Counted from the stretch's first letter, positions 11,852 through 20,845 are shown. The stretch: 64,000 nt of DNA from Asanoa ishikariensis (GCF_900107455.1 NZ_FNQB01000005.1:248001-312000); one strand, 5' to 3'. Notes: generated from the sequence alone by a model not told the origin. A program made the numbers and translations.

Positions 11852-13284
11852 CAAGCGGCTGCTTCCTTTACAAACTCAGACCTATTCGAGTCTGGGCGTG
11901 GTTGGATGATTCGCTCTCCGCCGTTTATTGCCCGGCTGGAGTCCTGGATCGGCAGTCTGATCCGTTGGCGGTCGGCCCGCTCCTGCAAGATTTCCTTGAC
12001 CCGCTGGTACGGGGTGTGGAGGGTGATGTCGGGATCACCACGTCTTGACATGACGTTGACCGCAGCGGCATGGTCCGCTTGCCACACGACCCCGCACGGA
12101 GTGCAGTGAAGCCGATCCCCGTTGCGTCGGGCGAAGCCCTCGCACGCGGGACAGACTTGTGACGTGTAGGCAGCATTGACCAACACGAGCGCAGAACCTC
12201 TGCGCTCCGACACGTTTCTCAAAGCCTCGGCGGTGACCCCTTTGGTCCACGCGGCAAGGCGACGGTTCGTGTTCTTCCCGAGCGACTTGCGCCCAGTGAA
12301 TGTCTTCGCTAGGTCTTCAGCAACGACCACCTTCGCCTTGTCGACCACGGAATGGACCGCTGTGAAAATCTCGGTGCGGACTCGCGCCTGATGCACGGCG
12401 ACCTGCCGGTCCCTCTTCACGGTCCCGAGGTTGTTCGACTTGATCCGCGTGGCCTTGGCGTGGCGGCCCTTCTCGGCGGCACTGTTCGCGATCGAGCGGA
12501 GCTTGGCCCGCCTGCGATTCCGTTCCTTTAATCGGTCCGAATCGGTGGTCAGTAGCCGTCCAAGGTCTTCGCCGTGATGTTTGCCGTCTGAGTCGGTCAA
12601 TGCTTCGGTGTAGCCCTTGTCGACCCCGACTTCACGGTCACCGCACGAACGTTGCGAACTCTTCATCGCAGACGCGTCGATCTGGTAATGGACCTCGACC
12701 CGATTGCCTCGCAGGATCAACCGCAAGGTGCCGTTGGGCGCGACCGTCGTGTTCAGCGGGATGATGACCGGCCGTCGGGGCTCGAGCCCTGGGACCTTCA
12801 ACCAGACGTCTCCGCCTTCGGCCAGCGTGAACGTGTCGACCTTGTCGGATCGGACGATGATCTGGTTGTGGGTGCGGTTCTTCCCGCGCTTCCACCGCCT
12901 GCGCATCTGCCTCGAGAGCCACCGATCATCGGTCCACCGATTCGACTTCAGCAGTGCGAACAGGGCACGCCGGTCGTTGGCTGGACGTTTCGCGATAGCT
13001 CGCTTGACCGGCACCTTAGCCGCTTCACGGCTCGCGCAGATGTCGTCGAAGGCGTCGCGCAGAGTCTCCTTCCACGCGTTTGCCGGCACGCCGAAGATCT
13101 GGCCAGTGCCATCACGCATCCACAGATCCCGTAGGTCGCGGTCGCTGCACCACGCCGCGGCAACCGAACCGAACGTGTGCCAGGCCAGCGACCGGACCCG
13201 ACCGAGCCGCTGCGCCTGCTCGTGCAGGGCCGCGTACTTACCAGGGTTGAGCCGGGCCGAGTAAGCGATCCGGGTGACTTTCAC
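11851..13284 (-). CDS. tnpB: TnpB, IS200/IS605-family RNA-guided nuclease (lone tnpB element)
   Basis: 477 residues from GTG 13284, with GGAGG six bases upstream. RuvC-like catalytic residues: Asp in VGVDKGYTEAL, Glu in VVVAEDLAKTF, Asp in WQADHAAAVNVM. A zinc finger (CPAC...CTPC) lies between the last two. TnpB cuts DNA under guidance of an RNA from the transposon right end. No tnpA is present, so the element depends on a transposase in trans. Codon use is less GC-biased than in neighbours, consistent with transfer. The last few codons (KEAAA) appear to be host DNA, because they encode the cupin ribosome site. Confidence 0.92.
   Translation of the reverse strand: MKVTRIAYSARLNPGKYAALHEQAQRLGRVRSLAWHTFGSVAAAWCSDRDLRDLWMRDGTGQIFGVPANAWKETLRDAFDDICASREAAKVPVKRAIAKRPANDRRALFALLKSNRWTDDRWLSRQMRRRWKRGKNRTHNQIIVRSDKVDTFTLAEGGDVWLKVPGLEPRRPVIIPLNTTVAPNGTLRLILRGNRVEVHYQIDASAMKSSQRSCGDREVGVDKGYTEALTDSDGKHHGEDLGRLLTTDSDRLKERNRRRAKLRSIANSAAEKGRHAKATRIKSNNLGTVKRDRQVAVHQARVRTEIFTAVHSVVDKAKVVVAEDLAKTFTGRKSLGKNTNRRLAAWTKGVTAEALRNVSERRGSALVLVNAAYTSQVCPACEGFARRNGDRLHCTPCGVVWQADHAAAVNVMSRRGDPDITLHTPYQRVKEILQERADRQRIRLPIQDSSRAINGGERIIQPRPDSNRSEFVKEAAA
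11875..11896 (-). other. Candidate right-end hairpin / guide-RNA end of the tnpB element
   Basis: CAGAC at 11877-11881 pairs with GTCTG at 11890-11894 and can extend to seven pairs, with loop CTATTCGA. It lies within the last codons of tnpB and is followed on the minus strand by TTTGTAA. IS200/IS605 right ends carry such imperfect hairpins, and the sequence directly after them acts as the guide of the omega RNA. Boundaries are not proven. Confidence 0.35.
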
Positions 13285-13339
13285 CGGCCACCTCCGAACA
13301 TTCGGCGTAACAGGCACTATATCCAACCCTGTACATAAA

Positions 13340-14218
13340 TCACGCAACCGCCAGACCTCCCAACAGTGGTGTGGCGGCGAGCAGGCGGGTCAGCGACGCG
13401 GCGGTGGTGGCGGCGAGCCGGGCGGGCAGGCCGCGCCGGGGTGACAGGGACAGCGGCAGCGGCGGCGCGGCCGGCAGGTCCTCGCGGGCGACCAGCCCTT
13501 CGGGGCACTGACCGAGCGTAGCCATCAGACCGATGCCCAGCCCGGCCCGCACCGCCGCCTGCACGCCGGCCAGGTGCGCGGCCTCGGCACCGACCTCGGC
13601 GGCGACGCCGGACGCCGCGAGCGTCTCCAGCGCCCGGGTACGCAGCGCGCACGGGGCGTCGAACGCGGCGATCGGGATCGGTCGGCCGCGTGGTGGCCGC
13701 CGCCAGCCGGGTGCGGAGTACCAGGTGAGCTCCAGCTCGCCGACGGTCCGCGCGTCGGGCTCCTCGGCCGGGCCGATCAGCAGCGCGAGGTCGACCGTGC
13801 CATCGGCCAACTGCCCTCTGAGCTGGGCGCCGCGGTCGATCCGGAAGCGGATCCGGTAGTCGGTGATGGCGCCGGTGAGCGCGGACGCCAGCTCGGGCAG
13901 CAGTTGGGCGGCGGCGTGCTCCGTCGACCCGATGACCAGCGTCTGCTCGGCCTCCACGCCCATCTCCCGCAGGGCCTCGTCGTGCACGTGCAGGATCCGC
14001 CGCGCGTGACCGAGCAGCGCCTCGCCGTCTTCGGTGAACCGCGAGCCACGGCCGTGCCGCTCGACCAGCGGCCGGCCGAGGGTCTCCTCCAGCCGGCGCA
14101 CGTGTTGGCTCACGGCGCCCTGGGTGAGGTGCAGTGAGGTCGCGGCACGCTGGAAGCCGCCGCAGTCGGCGACGGCGACGAAGCTGCGGAGTGGCACGAT
14201 CCCGAGATTCCCGCTCAT
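13340..14218 (-). CDS. LysR-family transcriptional regulator
   Basis: 292 residues. N-terminal winged helix at about 6-65 (LRSFVAVADCGGFQRAATSLHLTQGAVSQHVRRLEETLGRPL), followed by a LysR substrate-binding domain (LVIGSTEHAAAQLLPELASAL). LysR proteins sense a pathway metabolite and usually act on the divergent promoter. It is transcribed away from the monooxygenase/ABC operon and the intervening 322 bases would hold its target. Given the leader peptide of that operon, a CysB/Cbl-like sulfur-responsive role is possible but unproven. The tnpB element begins within 56 bases of its stop. Confidence 0.92.
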   Translation of the reverse strand: MSGNLGIVPLRSFVAVADCGGFQRAATSLHLTQGAVSQHVRRLEETLGRPLVERHGRGSRFTEDGEALLGHARRILHVHDEALREMGVEAEQTLVIGSTEHAAAQLLPELASALTGAITDYRIRFRIDRGAQLRGQLADGTVDLALLIGPAEEPDARTVGELELTWYSAPGWRRPPRGRPIPIAAFDAPCALRTRALETLAASGVAAEVGAEAAHLAGVQAAVRAGLGIGLMATLGQCPEGLVAREDLPAAPPLPLSLSPRRGLPARLAATTAASLTRLLAATPLLGGLAVA

Positions 14219-14540
14219 GCCTACCAGGTTACTAGGAATTCGATTAGCAGCGGTAATGGTTCCGCATCACATTCCGTCGTTGGACACCGCTCGCGGGGTG
14301 ACACCATACTCAGCAGCATGAGCCCGCGACCCGCAGTGATGCTGATCAGTCGCCGCTGGCTCGACTACGGTCGAAGCGCCGCGACCCTCTGTCGCTAGCC
14401 CCCCGCCGGGCTGGCACCGTCGCCTGCCCCTTCGCTCTCCGCTGATCCTTGCCGCGCCCCACGGCGTACCCGCGTGCCCTGCCGCCGGTGCCGCCGCGAT
14501 CCCGCGCGCCCTCTTCCGCCGCAACGAAGGGCCGAAAACC
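14219..14540. promoter_or_regulatory. Divergent regulatory region with leader-peptide attenuator
   Basis: This 322-base gap separates the LysR gene and the monooxygenase operon. The first 100 bases include the AT-richer stretch TACTAGGAATTCGATTAGCAG, where a LysR site could lie. A short leader-peptide gene occupies 14318-14398. The remaining 142 bases before LLM gene one are C-rich with inverted GGC/GCC runs and no other gene; a transcription or translation attenuator would be expected here. No riboswitch consensus was recognised. Confidence 0.45.
14318..14398 (+). CDS. Short leader peptide (26 residues) of the sulfur-linked type
   Basis: ATG 14318 to TAG 14396-14398 encodes a 26-residue peptide whose second half reads SRRWLDYGRSAATLCR. 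It matches a class of actinobacterial leader peptides with the pattern RR(W/H)-x-D-x-x-R-x-x-(S/T)-A-x-C-R, found ahead of sulfur assimilation and organosulfur uptake genes (from general knowledge). The terminal Leu-Cys-Arg is the expected sensor: ribosome stalling at the Cys codon when cysteine is scarce would alter folding downstream. It lies 142 bases before the first monooxygenase gene on the same strand. Confidence 0.7.
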   Translation: MSPRPAVMLISRRWLDYGRSAATLCR

Positions 14541-15884
14541 ATGACTCGCAGACAACTCAAGCTCGGCGCCGTCCTCCTCGGGGTCGGCGGGCCGGGTCAG
14601 CACCGCACCTGGCTCGATCCCGAGATACCCGGTGACGCCAGCGTCGACATCCGCTGGTACATCGCCCGCGCCCAGGAGGCCGAGGCCGCCCGGTTCGACC
14701 ACGTCTTCATCGTCGACAGCCAGTTCATCACCCCGGACTCGCCGCACCACTACCTCAACCGGCTCGAACCGCTCACCCTGCTGTCGGCGGTAGCCGTGCA
14801 CACCAACCACATCGGACTGGTCGGCACGCTGACCACGTCCTACAACGACCCGTTCAACGTCGCGCGCCGGCTCGCCTCGCTCGACGTGATCAGCGGCGGC
14901 CGCGCCGGCTGGAACGTGGTCGCCACCGGAGACGGCGGCACCGCCGGCAACTACGGCCGTGCGGAGCACTACGACTACACGACCCGCTACGGCCGTGCGT
15001 ACGAGCACGTCCGGGTGGTGCAGGGCCTCTGGGACTCCTATGAGGACGACGCCTTCCCGCGCGACAGGGACAGCGGCGTCTTCTTCGACCCGTCCCGCCA
15101 GCACGCCCTCGGCCACGTCGGTGAGCACTTCTCCGTCGTCGGGCCGCTCAACCTCCAGCGCTCGCCGCAGGGCCAGCCGGTCATCTTCCAGGCCGGCGAC
15201 TCCGACGAGGGACGCGACCTCGGCGCCGGCATCGCCGAAGCGATCTTCACCCATGCGCAGACCATCGAGCAGGGCCAGGCGTTCGCCCGCGACATTCGGG
15301 CGCGGGCCGCCGCGAAGGGGCGCGACCCCGACAACGTCCTGATCGTGCCCGGGATCAGCCTCGTGCTGGCCGACACCGACGAGGCGGCCCGCGAGAAGGA
15401 GCGGCGGCTGTTGGGCGGCAAGGACTTCGACCGCGCGCTCAAGGAGCTCGGCCGCCCGTTCGGCTGGCACGACTTCACCCGCTACGACCTCGACGCGCCG
15501 TTCCCGGAGCTCGGCGACCTCGGTGACCGCAGCTTCCGTACGCAGGCGGATCGCATCAAGAAACTGGCCAGGGAAAACCGTTTCACGCTCCGCCAGGTCG
15601 TGCGGCACCTGCTGGAGGAGCGGCGCTCGCCGTTCGTGGGCTCGCCGCGCACCGTCGCGGACGAGATCCAGCGGTGGTGGGAGGCCGGCGCCTTCGACGG
15701 CGTCAACGTCACCGTCAACGCGCCGAGCGAGTTCGCCCGCTTCACCGAGGGCGTCCTGCCCATCCTGCGCGAGCGCGGCGTCGTGCGTTCCGACTACGAG
15801 TCCACCACCCTGCGCGGCAACCTCGGCCTGCCGATCCCGGAGAACGTGCACACCGCCGCCCGTCGACTCGCATCCGTTTCGTGA
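14541..15884 (+). CDS. LLM-class FMN-dependent monooxygenase (NtaA/SnaA/DszA type), copy 1
   Basis: 447 residues, the length of the NtaA/DszA branch of the bacterial-luciferase superfamily. Recognisable blocks: DIRWYIARAQEAEAARFDHVFIVDSQF, NRLEPLTLLSAVA, HIGLVGTLTTSYNDPFNVARRLASLD, SGGRAGWNVVAT, and RSPQGQPVIFQAGDS. These enzymes use FMNH2 supplied by a separate reductase to oxidise compounds such as sulfones or nitrilotriacetate, often breaking C-S or C-N bonds. A paralogue is encoded at 20842 with the same C-terminal TLRGNLGLPIPEN. First structural gene of the operon; the start follows GAAGGGCCG. Confidence 0.92.
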   Translation: MTRRQLKLGAVLLGVGGPGQHRTWLDPEIPGDASVDIRWYIARAQEAEAARFDHVFIVDSQFITPDSPHHYLNRLEPLTLLSAVAVHTNHIGLVGTLTTSYNDPFNVARRLASLDVISGGRAGWNVVATGDGGTAGNYGRAEHYDYTTRYGRAYEHVRVVQGLWDSYEDDAFPRDRDSGVFFDPSRQHALGHVGEHFSVVGPLNLQRSPQGQPVIFQAGDSDEGRDLGAGIAEAIFTHAQTIEQGQAFARDIRARAAAKGRDPDNVLIVPGISLVLADTDEAAREKERRLLGGKDFDRALKELGRPFGWHDFTRYDLDAPFPELGDLGDRSFRTQADRIKKLARENRFTLRQVVRHLLEERRSPFVGSPRTVADEIQRWWEAGAFDGVNVTVNAPSEFARFTEGVLPILRERGVVRSDYESTTLRGNLGLPIPENVHTAARRLASVS

Positions 15885-15895
15885 AAGGCCTGACG

Positions 15896-17404
15896 ATGAA
15901 ACGACGAACGCTCGCCGTCCTCGCCGCACTCACCCTGGGTCTGTCCGGTTGCGCCGGTGACGGGGGAAGCGGTGGCGCGGCCGGTGAGTCCACGCTGCGG
16001 TGGGCGGTGACGCTGCCCGCGCACTGGGACCCGGTGGTCAGCGGCAGCGGCGCGCAGTTCCGCATCCTCTCGCTGGCGTACGCGTCGCTGACCGAGATCG
16101 ACGAGAACGGCAAGGCGGTGCCGAGCCTGGCCAAGAGTTGGGACTACAACGCCACGGGCGACCAGGTGACGTTCCACCTGCGGCCGGGCCTGAAGTTCAG
16201 CGACGGTGAGCCGCTGAACGCCGCCGCGGTCAAGGCTTACCTCGAGCGGGCCAAGACGCAGAAGAACTCCGCGCTCTTCGGCGACCTGACCTCGATCAAG
16301 TCGGTGACCACCGCCGGCGACCTCGACGTGGTGATCGCGCTGACGCAGGTCGACTACCAGATCCCGCTGCTGCTCGGTGAGCGCGTCGCGCAGATCACCA
16401 GCCCGAAGGCCGCGCTCGACCCGGCCAAGCTCGACCAGTCGCCGGTGGGCGCCGGCCCGTTCGTCGTCACCGAGTACGTGCCGGGCTCACACGTCTACCT
16501 GAAGAAGAACCCCGACTACTGGGACGCGGCGAACATCCACCTCGACCGGGTCGAGCTGCAGCCCGCGCCGGACGCCGCGACGATCGTCTCGGGTCTCAAG
16601 ACGGGGGTGTACGACTTCGCGAACCTCGGTGCCGCGCAGGTCAAGGCGGCCGAGGGGGCCGGGCTCGACGTGGTGTTCCAGCCGGGCTACAACGCGTCGA
16701 ACATCAGCATCAACGTCAACAAGGAGCCATTCACCAACCCGAAGGTCGTCGACGCCGTCCGGTACGCGACCAACCGGCAGGAGTACGTCGACAAGGTCAC
16801 GTTCGGCACCGGCAAGGCCACGGACCAGCCGTTCCCGCCGGGCTACGTCGCCTACGACGACCAGTCGGCCAACGCCTATCCCTACGACCCATCGCGAGCG
16901 AAGGCGTTGCTGGCCGAGGCCGGCTTCGCGCCCGGGCAGATCAAGCTCGACCTGGTGATCGCCGGCGCCATCTACGCGACCGCTTCGGAGATCGTGCAGT
17001 CGCAGCTCAAGGCCGTCGGGATCGACGTGACCATCAAGGTCGACCCGAACTGGGAGAAGCCCTTCTTCGCCAAGGACCTCACGCTCTCCCTCTACGGCAC
17101 CACCGGTCGTGAGTCGCCGGTGCAGACCCTGACTGCCCACTTCGGACCCAACGGACCGCTCAACCTCAGCACGCCGTACCAGCCGGCCGGGTTCGAGGCG
17201 GCCGTCGCCGCGGCCCGGAGCACGCCGCTGGACTCGCCGGACTACGCCAAGAACCTCCAGGCGGCCACCCGGGCCGGGCTGGAGAGCCGGGCGCTGGTGT
17301 TCACCTACTCGCAGCCGAACATCTTCGTGAAGACCGGCAAGGTCTCCGACATCACGCCGATCCCGGGCCAGATCCACTGGGCCGGACTGAAGGTCGAGCC
17401 GTGA
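15896..17404 (+). CDS. ABC transporter substrate-binding lipoprotein (SBP family 5)
   Basis: 502 residues. Signal peptide with lipobox LGLSGC (Cys near residue 18). The mature protein is a dipeptide/oligopeptide/nickel-type binding protein: LAYASLTEIDENGKAVPSLAKSW near residue 60, and the family motif FHLRPGLKFSDGEPLNAAAVKAYLER. It delivers the substrate of the operon to the DppBC-like permeases. ATG 15896 is chosen because the signal peptide starts there. Its stop overlaps the permease start (GTGA). In actinomycetes this importer type commonly accompanies LLM monooxygenases; here an organosulfur compound is inferred. Confidence 0.93.
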   Translation: MKRRTLAVLAALTLGLSGCAGDGGSGGAAGESTLRWAVTLPAHWDPVVSGSGAQFRILSLAYASLTEIDENGKAVPSLAKSWDYNATGDQVTFHLRPGLKFSDGEPLNAAAVKAYLERAKTQKNSALFGDLTSIKSVTTAGDLDVVIALTQVDYQIPLLLGERVAQITSPKAALDPAKLDQSPVGAGPFVVTEYVPGSHVYLKKNPDYWDAANIHLDRVELQPAPDAATIVSGLKTGVYDFANLGAAQVKAAEGAGLDVVFQPGYNASNISINVNKEPFTNPKVVDAVRYATNRQEYVDKVTFGTGKATDQPFPPGYVAYDDQSANAYPYDPSRAKALLAEAGFAPGQIKLDLVIAGAIYATASEIVQSQLKAVGIDVTIKVDPNWEKPFFAKDLTLSLYGTTGRESPVQTLTAHFGPNGPLNLSTPYQPAGFEAAVAAARSTPLDSPDYAKNLQAATRAGLESRALVFTYSQPNIFVKTGKVSDITPIPGQIHWAGLKVEP

Positions 17405-18369
17405 GCAGGCTCCTGCGGGGCACGCTGCGCTTCCTCGGCCGGTCGGTCGCGATCTTCGTGCCGGTCTTCCTGGTGGCGACGTTCGTGACGTTCGCGCTGC
17501 GGGCGCTCAGCGGGCTCAGCCCGGCCAACCTCCAGCTCGGCGATTCGGCCACCCCCGAGGCCATCGCGGCCATCGAGCACCAGTGGGGCCTGGACCGCCC
17601 GTTCCTGACCCAGTACTTCGACTGGTTCGGCGACGTGCTGCACGGCGACCTGGGCACGAGCTGGTACAACGGCGCGGACATCTCCCGGCTGCTGGTCGAG
17701 GGCGCGGTGATCAGCCTGTCCGTGGCCGGGCTGGCGCTGCTGATCGGCGTGGTGTTCGGGTTCGGCTTCGGCGTGCTCGCCGCGCTGCGCCGCACGACCG
17801 GGGTCGACCGGGCGATCACCGGATTCATGACGTTCATCTCGGTGATGCCCTCGTTCGTGGTCGGCATCGCGCTGGTCGGGGTCTTCGCGGTCGGGCTCGG
17901 CTGGTTTCCGTCCGCCGGTTACGCGTCCACCGAAAAAGGCCTCGGCGTCTGGCTGGCACACATCACGTTGCCGGCCATCGCGCTCAGCTTCGACACCATC
18001 TCCGACGTCGCCCGGCAGCTCCGGGCCGGCCTCGTCGCGGCGTACCGGGAGAACTACGTGACCGGCGCCGTCGTACGCGGCCTCGGTCCGCACCGGATCT
18101 TCTTCCGGCACGTGCTGCGCAACGGGATCGGGCCCGCGCTGGCCGTCCTTGGCCTCAAGTTCCCGAACCTGCTCGGCGGCGCGGTCGTCACCGAGGCGAT
18201 CTTCGGCATGCCGGGCTTCGGCCAGTTCGCCGCCGGCTCCGCCCAGCGTGGCGACGTCCCCGCAGTGCAGGGCGTGCTGGTCGTCTCGATCGTCCTCGTC
18301 GTCGTGTTCAACCTGCTGGTCAACCTCGTGCTGACGCGGGTGGCACCGGCCTCGGCGAGAGGGGTGTGA
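17401..18369 (+). CDS. ABC permease, DppB type
   Basis: 322 residues, six predicted membrane spans; the first at about 15-37 (AIFVPVFLVATFVTFALRAL). The family motif HQWGLDRPFLTQYFDWFGDVLHGDLGTSW precedes the transporter core. The ATPase-docking loop is YRENYVTGAVVRGLGPHRIFFRHVLRNG. It is one half of the membrane channel of the dipeptide-type importer, coupled by four-base overlap to the binding protein and followed one base later by the DppC-type subunit. Confidence 0.93.
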   Translation: MSRLLRGTLRFLGRSVAIFVPVFLVATFVTFALRALSGLSPANLQLGDSATPEAIAAIEHQWGLDRPFLTQYFDWFGDVLHGDLGTSWYNGADISRLLVEGAVISLSVAGLALLIGVVFGFGFGVLAALRRTTGVDRAITGFMTFISVMPSFVVGIALVGVFAVGLGWFPSAGYASTEKGLGVWLAHITLPAIALSFDTISDVARQLRAGLVAAYRENYVTGAVVRGLGPHRIFFRHVLRNGIGPALAVLGLKFPNLLGGAVVTEAIFGMPGFGQFAAGSAQRGDVPAVQGVLVVSIVLVVVFNLLVNLVLTRVAPASARGV

Positions 18370-18370
18370 C

Positions 18371-19222
18371 GTGGTCCTGCGCCTGGCCTCCGGCCGCATC
18401 GCGGTGGGCATCCTCGGCGTGATCGCGCTCCTGGCGGTCCTGGGGCCGATCATCGCGCCGCACGACCCGTTGGAGGGCGGCACCGACATCCTCGCCTCAC
18501 CGTCGGCGGCGCACTGGCTCGGCACCGACTACCTCGGCCGCGACGTGCTCAGCCGGCTGCTCGACGGCTCCCGGGTCAGTGTGCTCGGCGCCGTGCAGGT
18601 CGCGCTGATCGCCCTGGTGGTCGGGGTGGTGCCCGGCATCCTCTCGGTCTACCTGGGCCGCCCGTTCGAGTGGGTGACGCTGCGGCTGGCCGACACCCTG
18701 ATCGCCCTGCCGTTCCTGGTGTTCGCCGTCGCGGTGACCGCCCTGCTCGGCAACGGCATCCCGCAGGCCATGTTCGTGGTCGGCATCATGGTCTCCCCGC
18801 TGTTCTACCGGGTGGCCCGGGCCGCGACGCTGTCGGTGGCCCGATCGCCCTATGTGGAGGCCGCGATCCTGGCCGGCGCCTCGGTCGGCTGGGTGGTCCG
18901 CAAACACGTCTGGGTCAAGGTGCTGCCACCCATCGCGGTCGCGCTGGCCAACACGACCGGCGTCGGCTTCGTGGTGGTCTCCAGCCTGACGTTCCTCGGC
19001 ATCGGCGTGCAGCCGCCGGCGCCGACCTGGGGCGGTGTGCTCGCCGCGGACCTCGGCTACCTCAGCTTCCAGCCGTGGGCGCCACTCGCGCCGACCGCGT
19101 TGATCATGGCGACGGTCTGGGCCTGCAACCTGCTCGCGGACGCCATCCGTGACGTCACCGGCGAGGCCGGCCGGGCGCTGCTGAACACCCGAACAGTCCA
19201 CGCGGCCAAGGAGGCACGATGA
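18371..19222 (+). CDS. ABC permease, DppC type
   Basis: 283 residues, GTG start one base after the preceding stop. DppC hallmarks are APHDPLEGG and HWLGTDYLGRDVLSRLLDGSRVSV, then six membrane spans with the docking loop SPYVEAAILAGASVGWVVRKHVWVKVLP. It forms the channel with the DppB-type subunit. Its stop overlaps the ATPase start (ATGA). Confidence 0.93.
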   Translation: MVLRLASGRIAVGILGVIALLAVLGPIIAPHDPLEGGTDILASPSAAHWLGTDYLGRDVLSRLLDGSRVSVLGAVQVALIALVVGVVPGILSVYLGRPFEWVTLRLADTLIALPFLVFAVAVTALLGNGIPQAMFVVGIMVSPLFYRVARAATLSVARSPYVEAAILAGASVGWVVRKHVWVKVLPPIAVALANTTGVGFVVVSSLTFLGIGVQPPAPTWGGVLAADLGYLSFQPWAPLAPTALIMATVWACNLLADAIRDVTGEAGRALLNTRTVHAAKEAR

Positions 19223-20025
19223 CGCTGCTGTCACTGCGCGACGTCCGGATCCACGACGGAGTCGGTGACCGCGACGTCGTACACGGGATCTCGTTCGAGC
19301 TCGCCCCGGGTGCGGCGGTCGGGATCGTGGGGGAGTCCGGCAGCGGCAAGACGCTGACCTGCCGGGCGGTCCTGGGCATCCTGCCGGAGCACTTCACGGT
19401 GGCCGGCGGCACGGTTTCGCTGGAGGGTCGCGACCTGGCCGGCCTGAGCGCCAACGAGTGGACGGCGCTGCGGGGCTCCACGGTCGCCGCGGTGTTCCAG
19501 GACCCGGCGTCCTACCTCAACCCGTCGCTCAAGGTCGGCAACCAGATCGCCGAGGTCGTACGCGTCAAGACGGGCCTGGGGCGCCGAGCCGCCAAGGACC
19601 GGGCTCTCGAACTGCTGGACTCCGTGCGCCTGCCCGCCCGCGTGTACGGGCTTTACCCCCACGAGCTGTCCGGCGGGATGCTCCAGCGGGTGCTGATCGC
19701 CACGGCGATCGCGGCGGACCCGCGGGTGCTGATCGCCGACGAGGCGACCACCGCCCTCGACGTCACCGTGCAGGCCGAGATCCTGGACCTGCTGGCCGAC
19801 CTGCGCGACCGCACCGGGCTGGCGCTGGTCGTCGTCTCGCACGACCTGGCGGTGGTCGCCCAGCTCTGCGACGAGGTGCTGGTGCTGCGGGCCGGCGAGA
19901 CGGTCGAGCAGGGCCCGGTGGAGCAGATCCTCTACGAGCCGCGACACGAGTACACCCGCCTGCTGATCGCCGAACATGCGCGGTACGGGCTCGACCGGGT
20001 GCTGGAGCTCGAACATGTCGCCTGA
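19219..20025 (+). CDS. ABC transporter ATPase, DppD type
   Basis: 268 residues. Walker A GESGSGKT near residue 38, Q-loop VFQDPASYLNP, signature LSGGMLQRV, Walker B VLIADEATTALD and switch His in VVSHDL. The C-terminal oligopeptide extension is partial (HEYTRLLI). It powers the importer together with the ATPase of the next gene, with which it overlaps by 11 bases. A GGAGG ribosome site precedes the ATG. Confidence 0.94.
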   Translation: MTLLSLRDVRIHDGVGDRDVVHGISFELAPGAAVGIVGESGSGKTLTCRAVLGILPEHFTVAGGTVSLEGRDLAGLSANEWTALRGSTVAAVFQDPASYLNPSLKVGNQIAEVVRVKTGLGRRAAKDRALELLDSVRLPARVYGLYPHELSGGMLQRVLIATAIAADPRVLIADEATTALDVTVQAEILDLLADLRDRTGLALVVVSHDLAVVAQLCDEVLVLRAGETVEQGPVEQILYEPRHEYTRLLIAEHARYGLDRVLELEHVA

Positions 20026-20845
20026 ACCCGTCCTCGCGGTCACCGACCTGCACGTCCACTACCGCCGCGTGCACGCCCTGCGCGGCGCCGACCTGACCGT
20101 GGCACCCGGCGAGACCGTCGGCGTCATCGGTGAGACCGGCTCCGGCAAATCGACGCTGGCCCGGGCGATCGTCGGCCTGGTCCGCCCGTCGGCGGGCCGG
20201 ATCACCATCGCCGGCCAGGAGGTGGCCGGGCTGCGCGGTGGCGGCTGGCGGGCACTGCGCCGCCGCGGCGTCGTCCAGTACGTGTTCCAGGACCCGCTGC
20301 GCAGCCTCGACCCCGACCTGACCGTCGAGGAGTCGCTGCTCGAACCGCTGCTGATCCAGGGCCGGCCGCGCCGGGCGGCCGCCGAGCGGGTCCGCGAGCT
20401 GCTCGAGCGGGTCCGGCTCGACGAGGACCTGCTGGGCCGGCTGCCGGGCGAGCTGTCCGGTGGGCAACGCCAGCGGGTGACCATCGCCCGCGCCCTGGCC
20501 ACCGAACCGCGGCTCGTCATCCTCGACGAACCGGTCAGCGCCCTCGACGCGGCCAACCGGGTGCGGGCGCTGGAGTTCTTCCAGGAGCTGCGCGACGCCG
20601 GCACCGCGCTCGTGTTCATCTCGCACGACCTCGGCTCGGTCGCCGGGGTCGCCGACCGCATCGCCGTGCTCTTCCAGGGCGAGATCGTCGAGGAGGGCCC
20701 GACCCGCGAGGTCGTCAACGCGCCCCGGCACGCCTACACCCGCCTGCTCATCGGCTCCGCGCCCACGCTGCGGTCGGCCCGGGTCGCCCGCGCCGAGCGG
20801 GAGGAGCTGCGCGAACTGCTACGCACCAACGGAGGACCAGCATGA
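20015..20845 (+). CDS. ABC transporter ATPase, DppF type
   Basis: 276 residues from ATG 20015. Walker A GETGSGKST, Q-loop VFQDPLRSLDP, signature LSGGQRQRV, Walker B LVILDEPVSALD and switch His in FISHDL. The C-terminus includes the family motif HAYTRLLIGSAP. Second ATPase subunit of the heterodimeric importer. Its end overlaps the second LLM monooxygenase by four bases. Confidence 0.94.
   Translation: MSPEPVLAVTDLHVHYRRVHALRGADLTVAPGETVGVIGETGSGKSTLARAIVGLVRPSAGRITIAGQEVAGLRGGGWRALRRRGVVQYVFQDPLRSLDPDLTVEESLLEPLLIQGRPRRAAAERVRELLERVRLDEDLLGRLPGELSGGQRQRVTIARALATEPRLVILDEPVSALDAANRVRALEFFQELRDAGTALVFISHDLGSVAGVADRIAVLFQGEIVEEGPTREVVNAPRHAYTRLLIGSAPTLRSARVARAEREELRELLRTNGGPA

Noticed and set aside
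10122-11888. Shared 12-base string CAGACCTATTCG upstream of GH2 and at the tnpB right end
   Set aside because: A 12-base match is expected many times by chance in 64 kb, and no longer similarity surrounds it; not enough to claim a transposon scar.
14399-14540. Possible SAM or other riboswitch ahead of the monooxygenase operon
   Set aside because: I could not find a recognised riboswitch core; the leader peptide is a better explanation for control.
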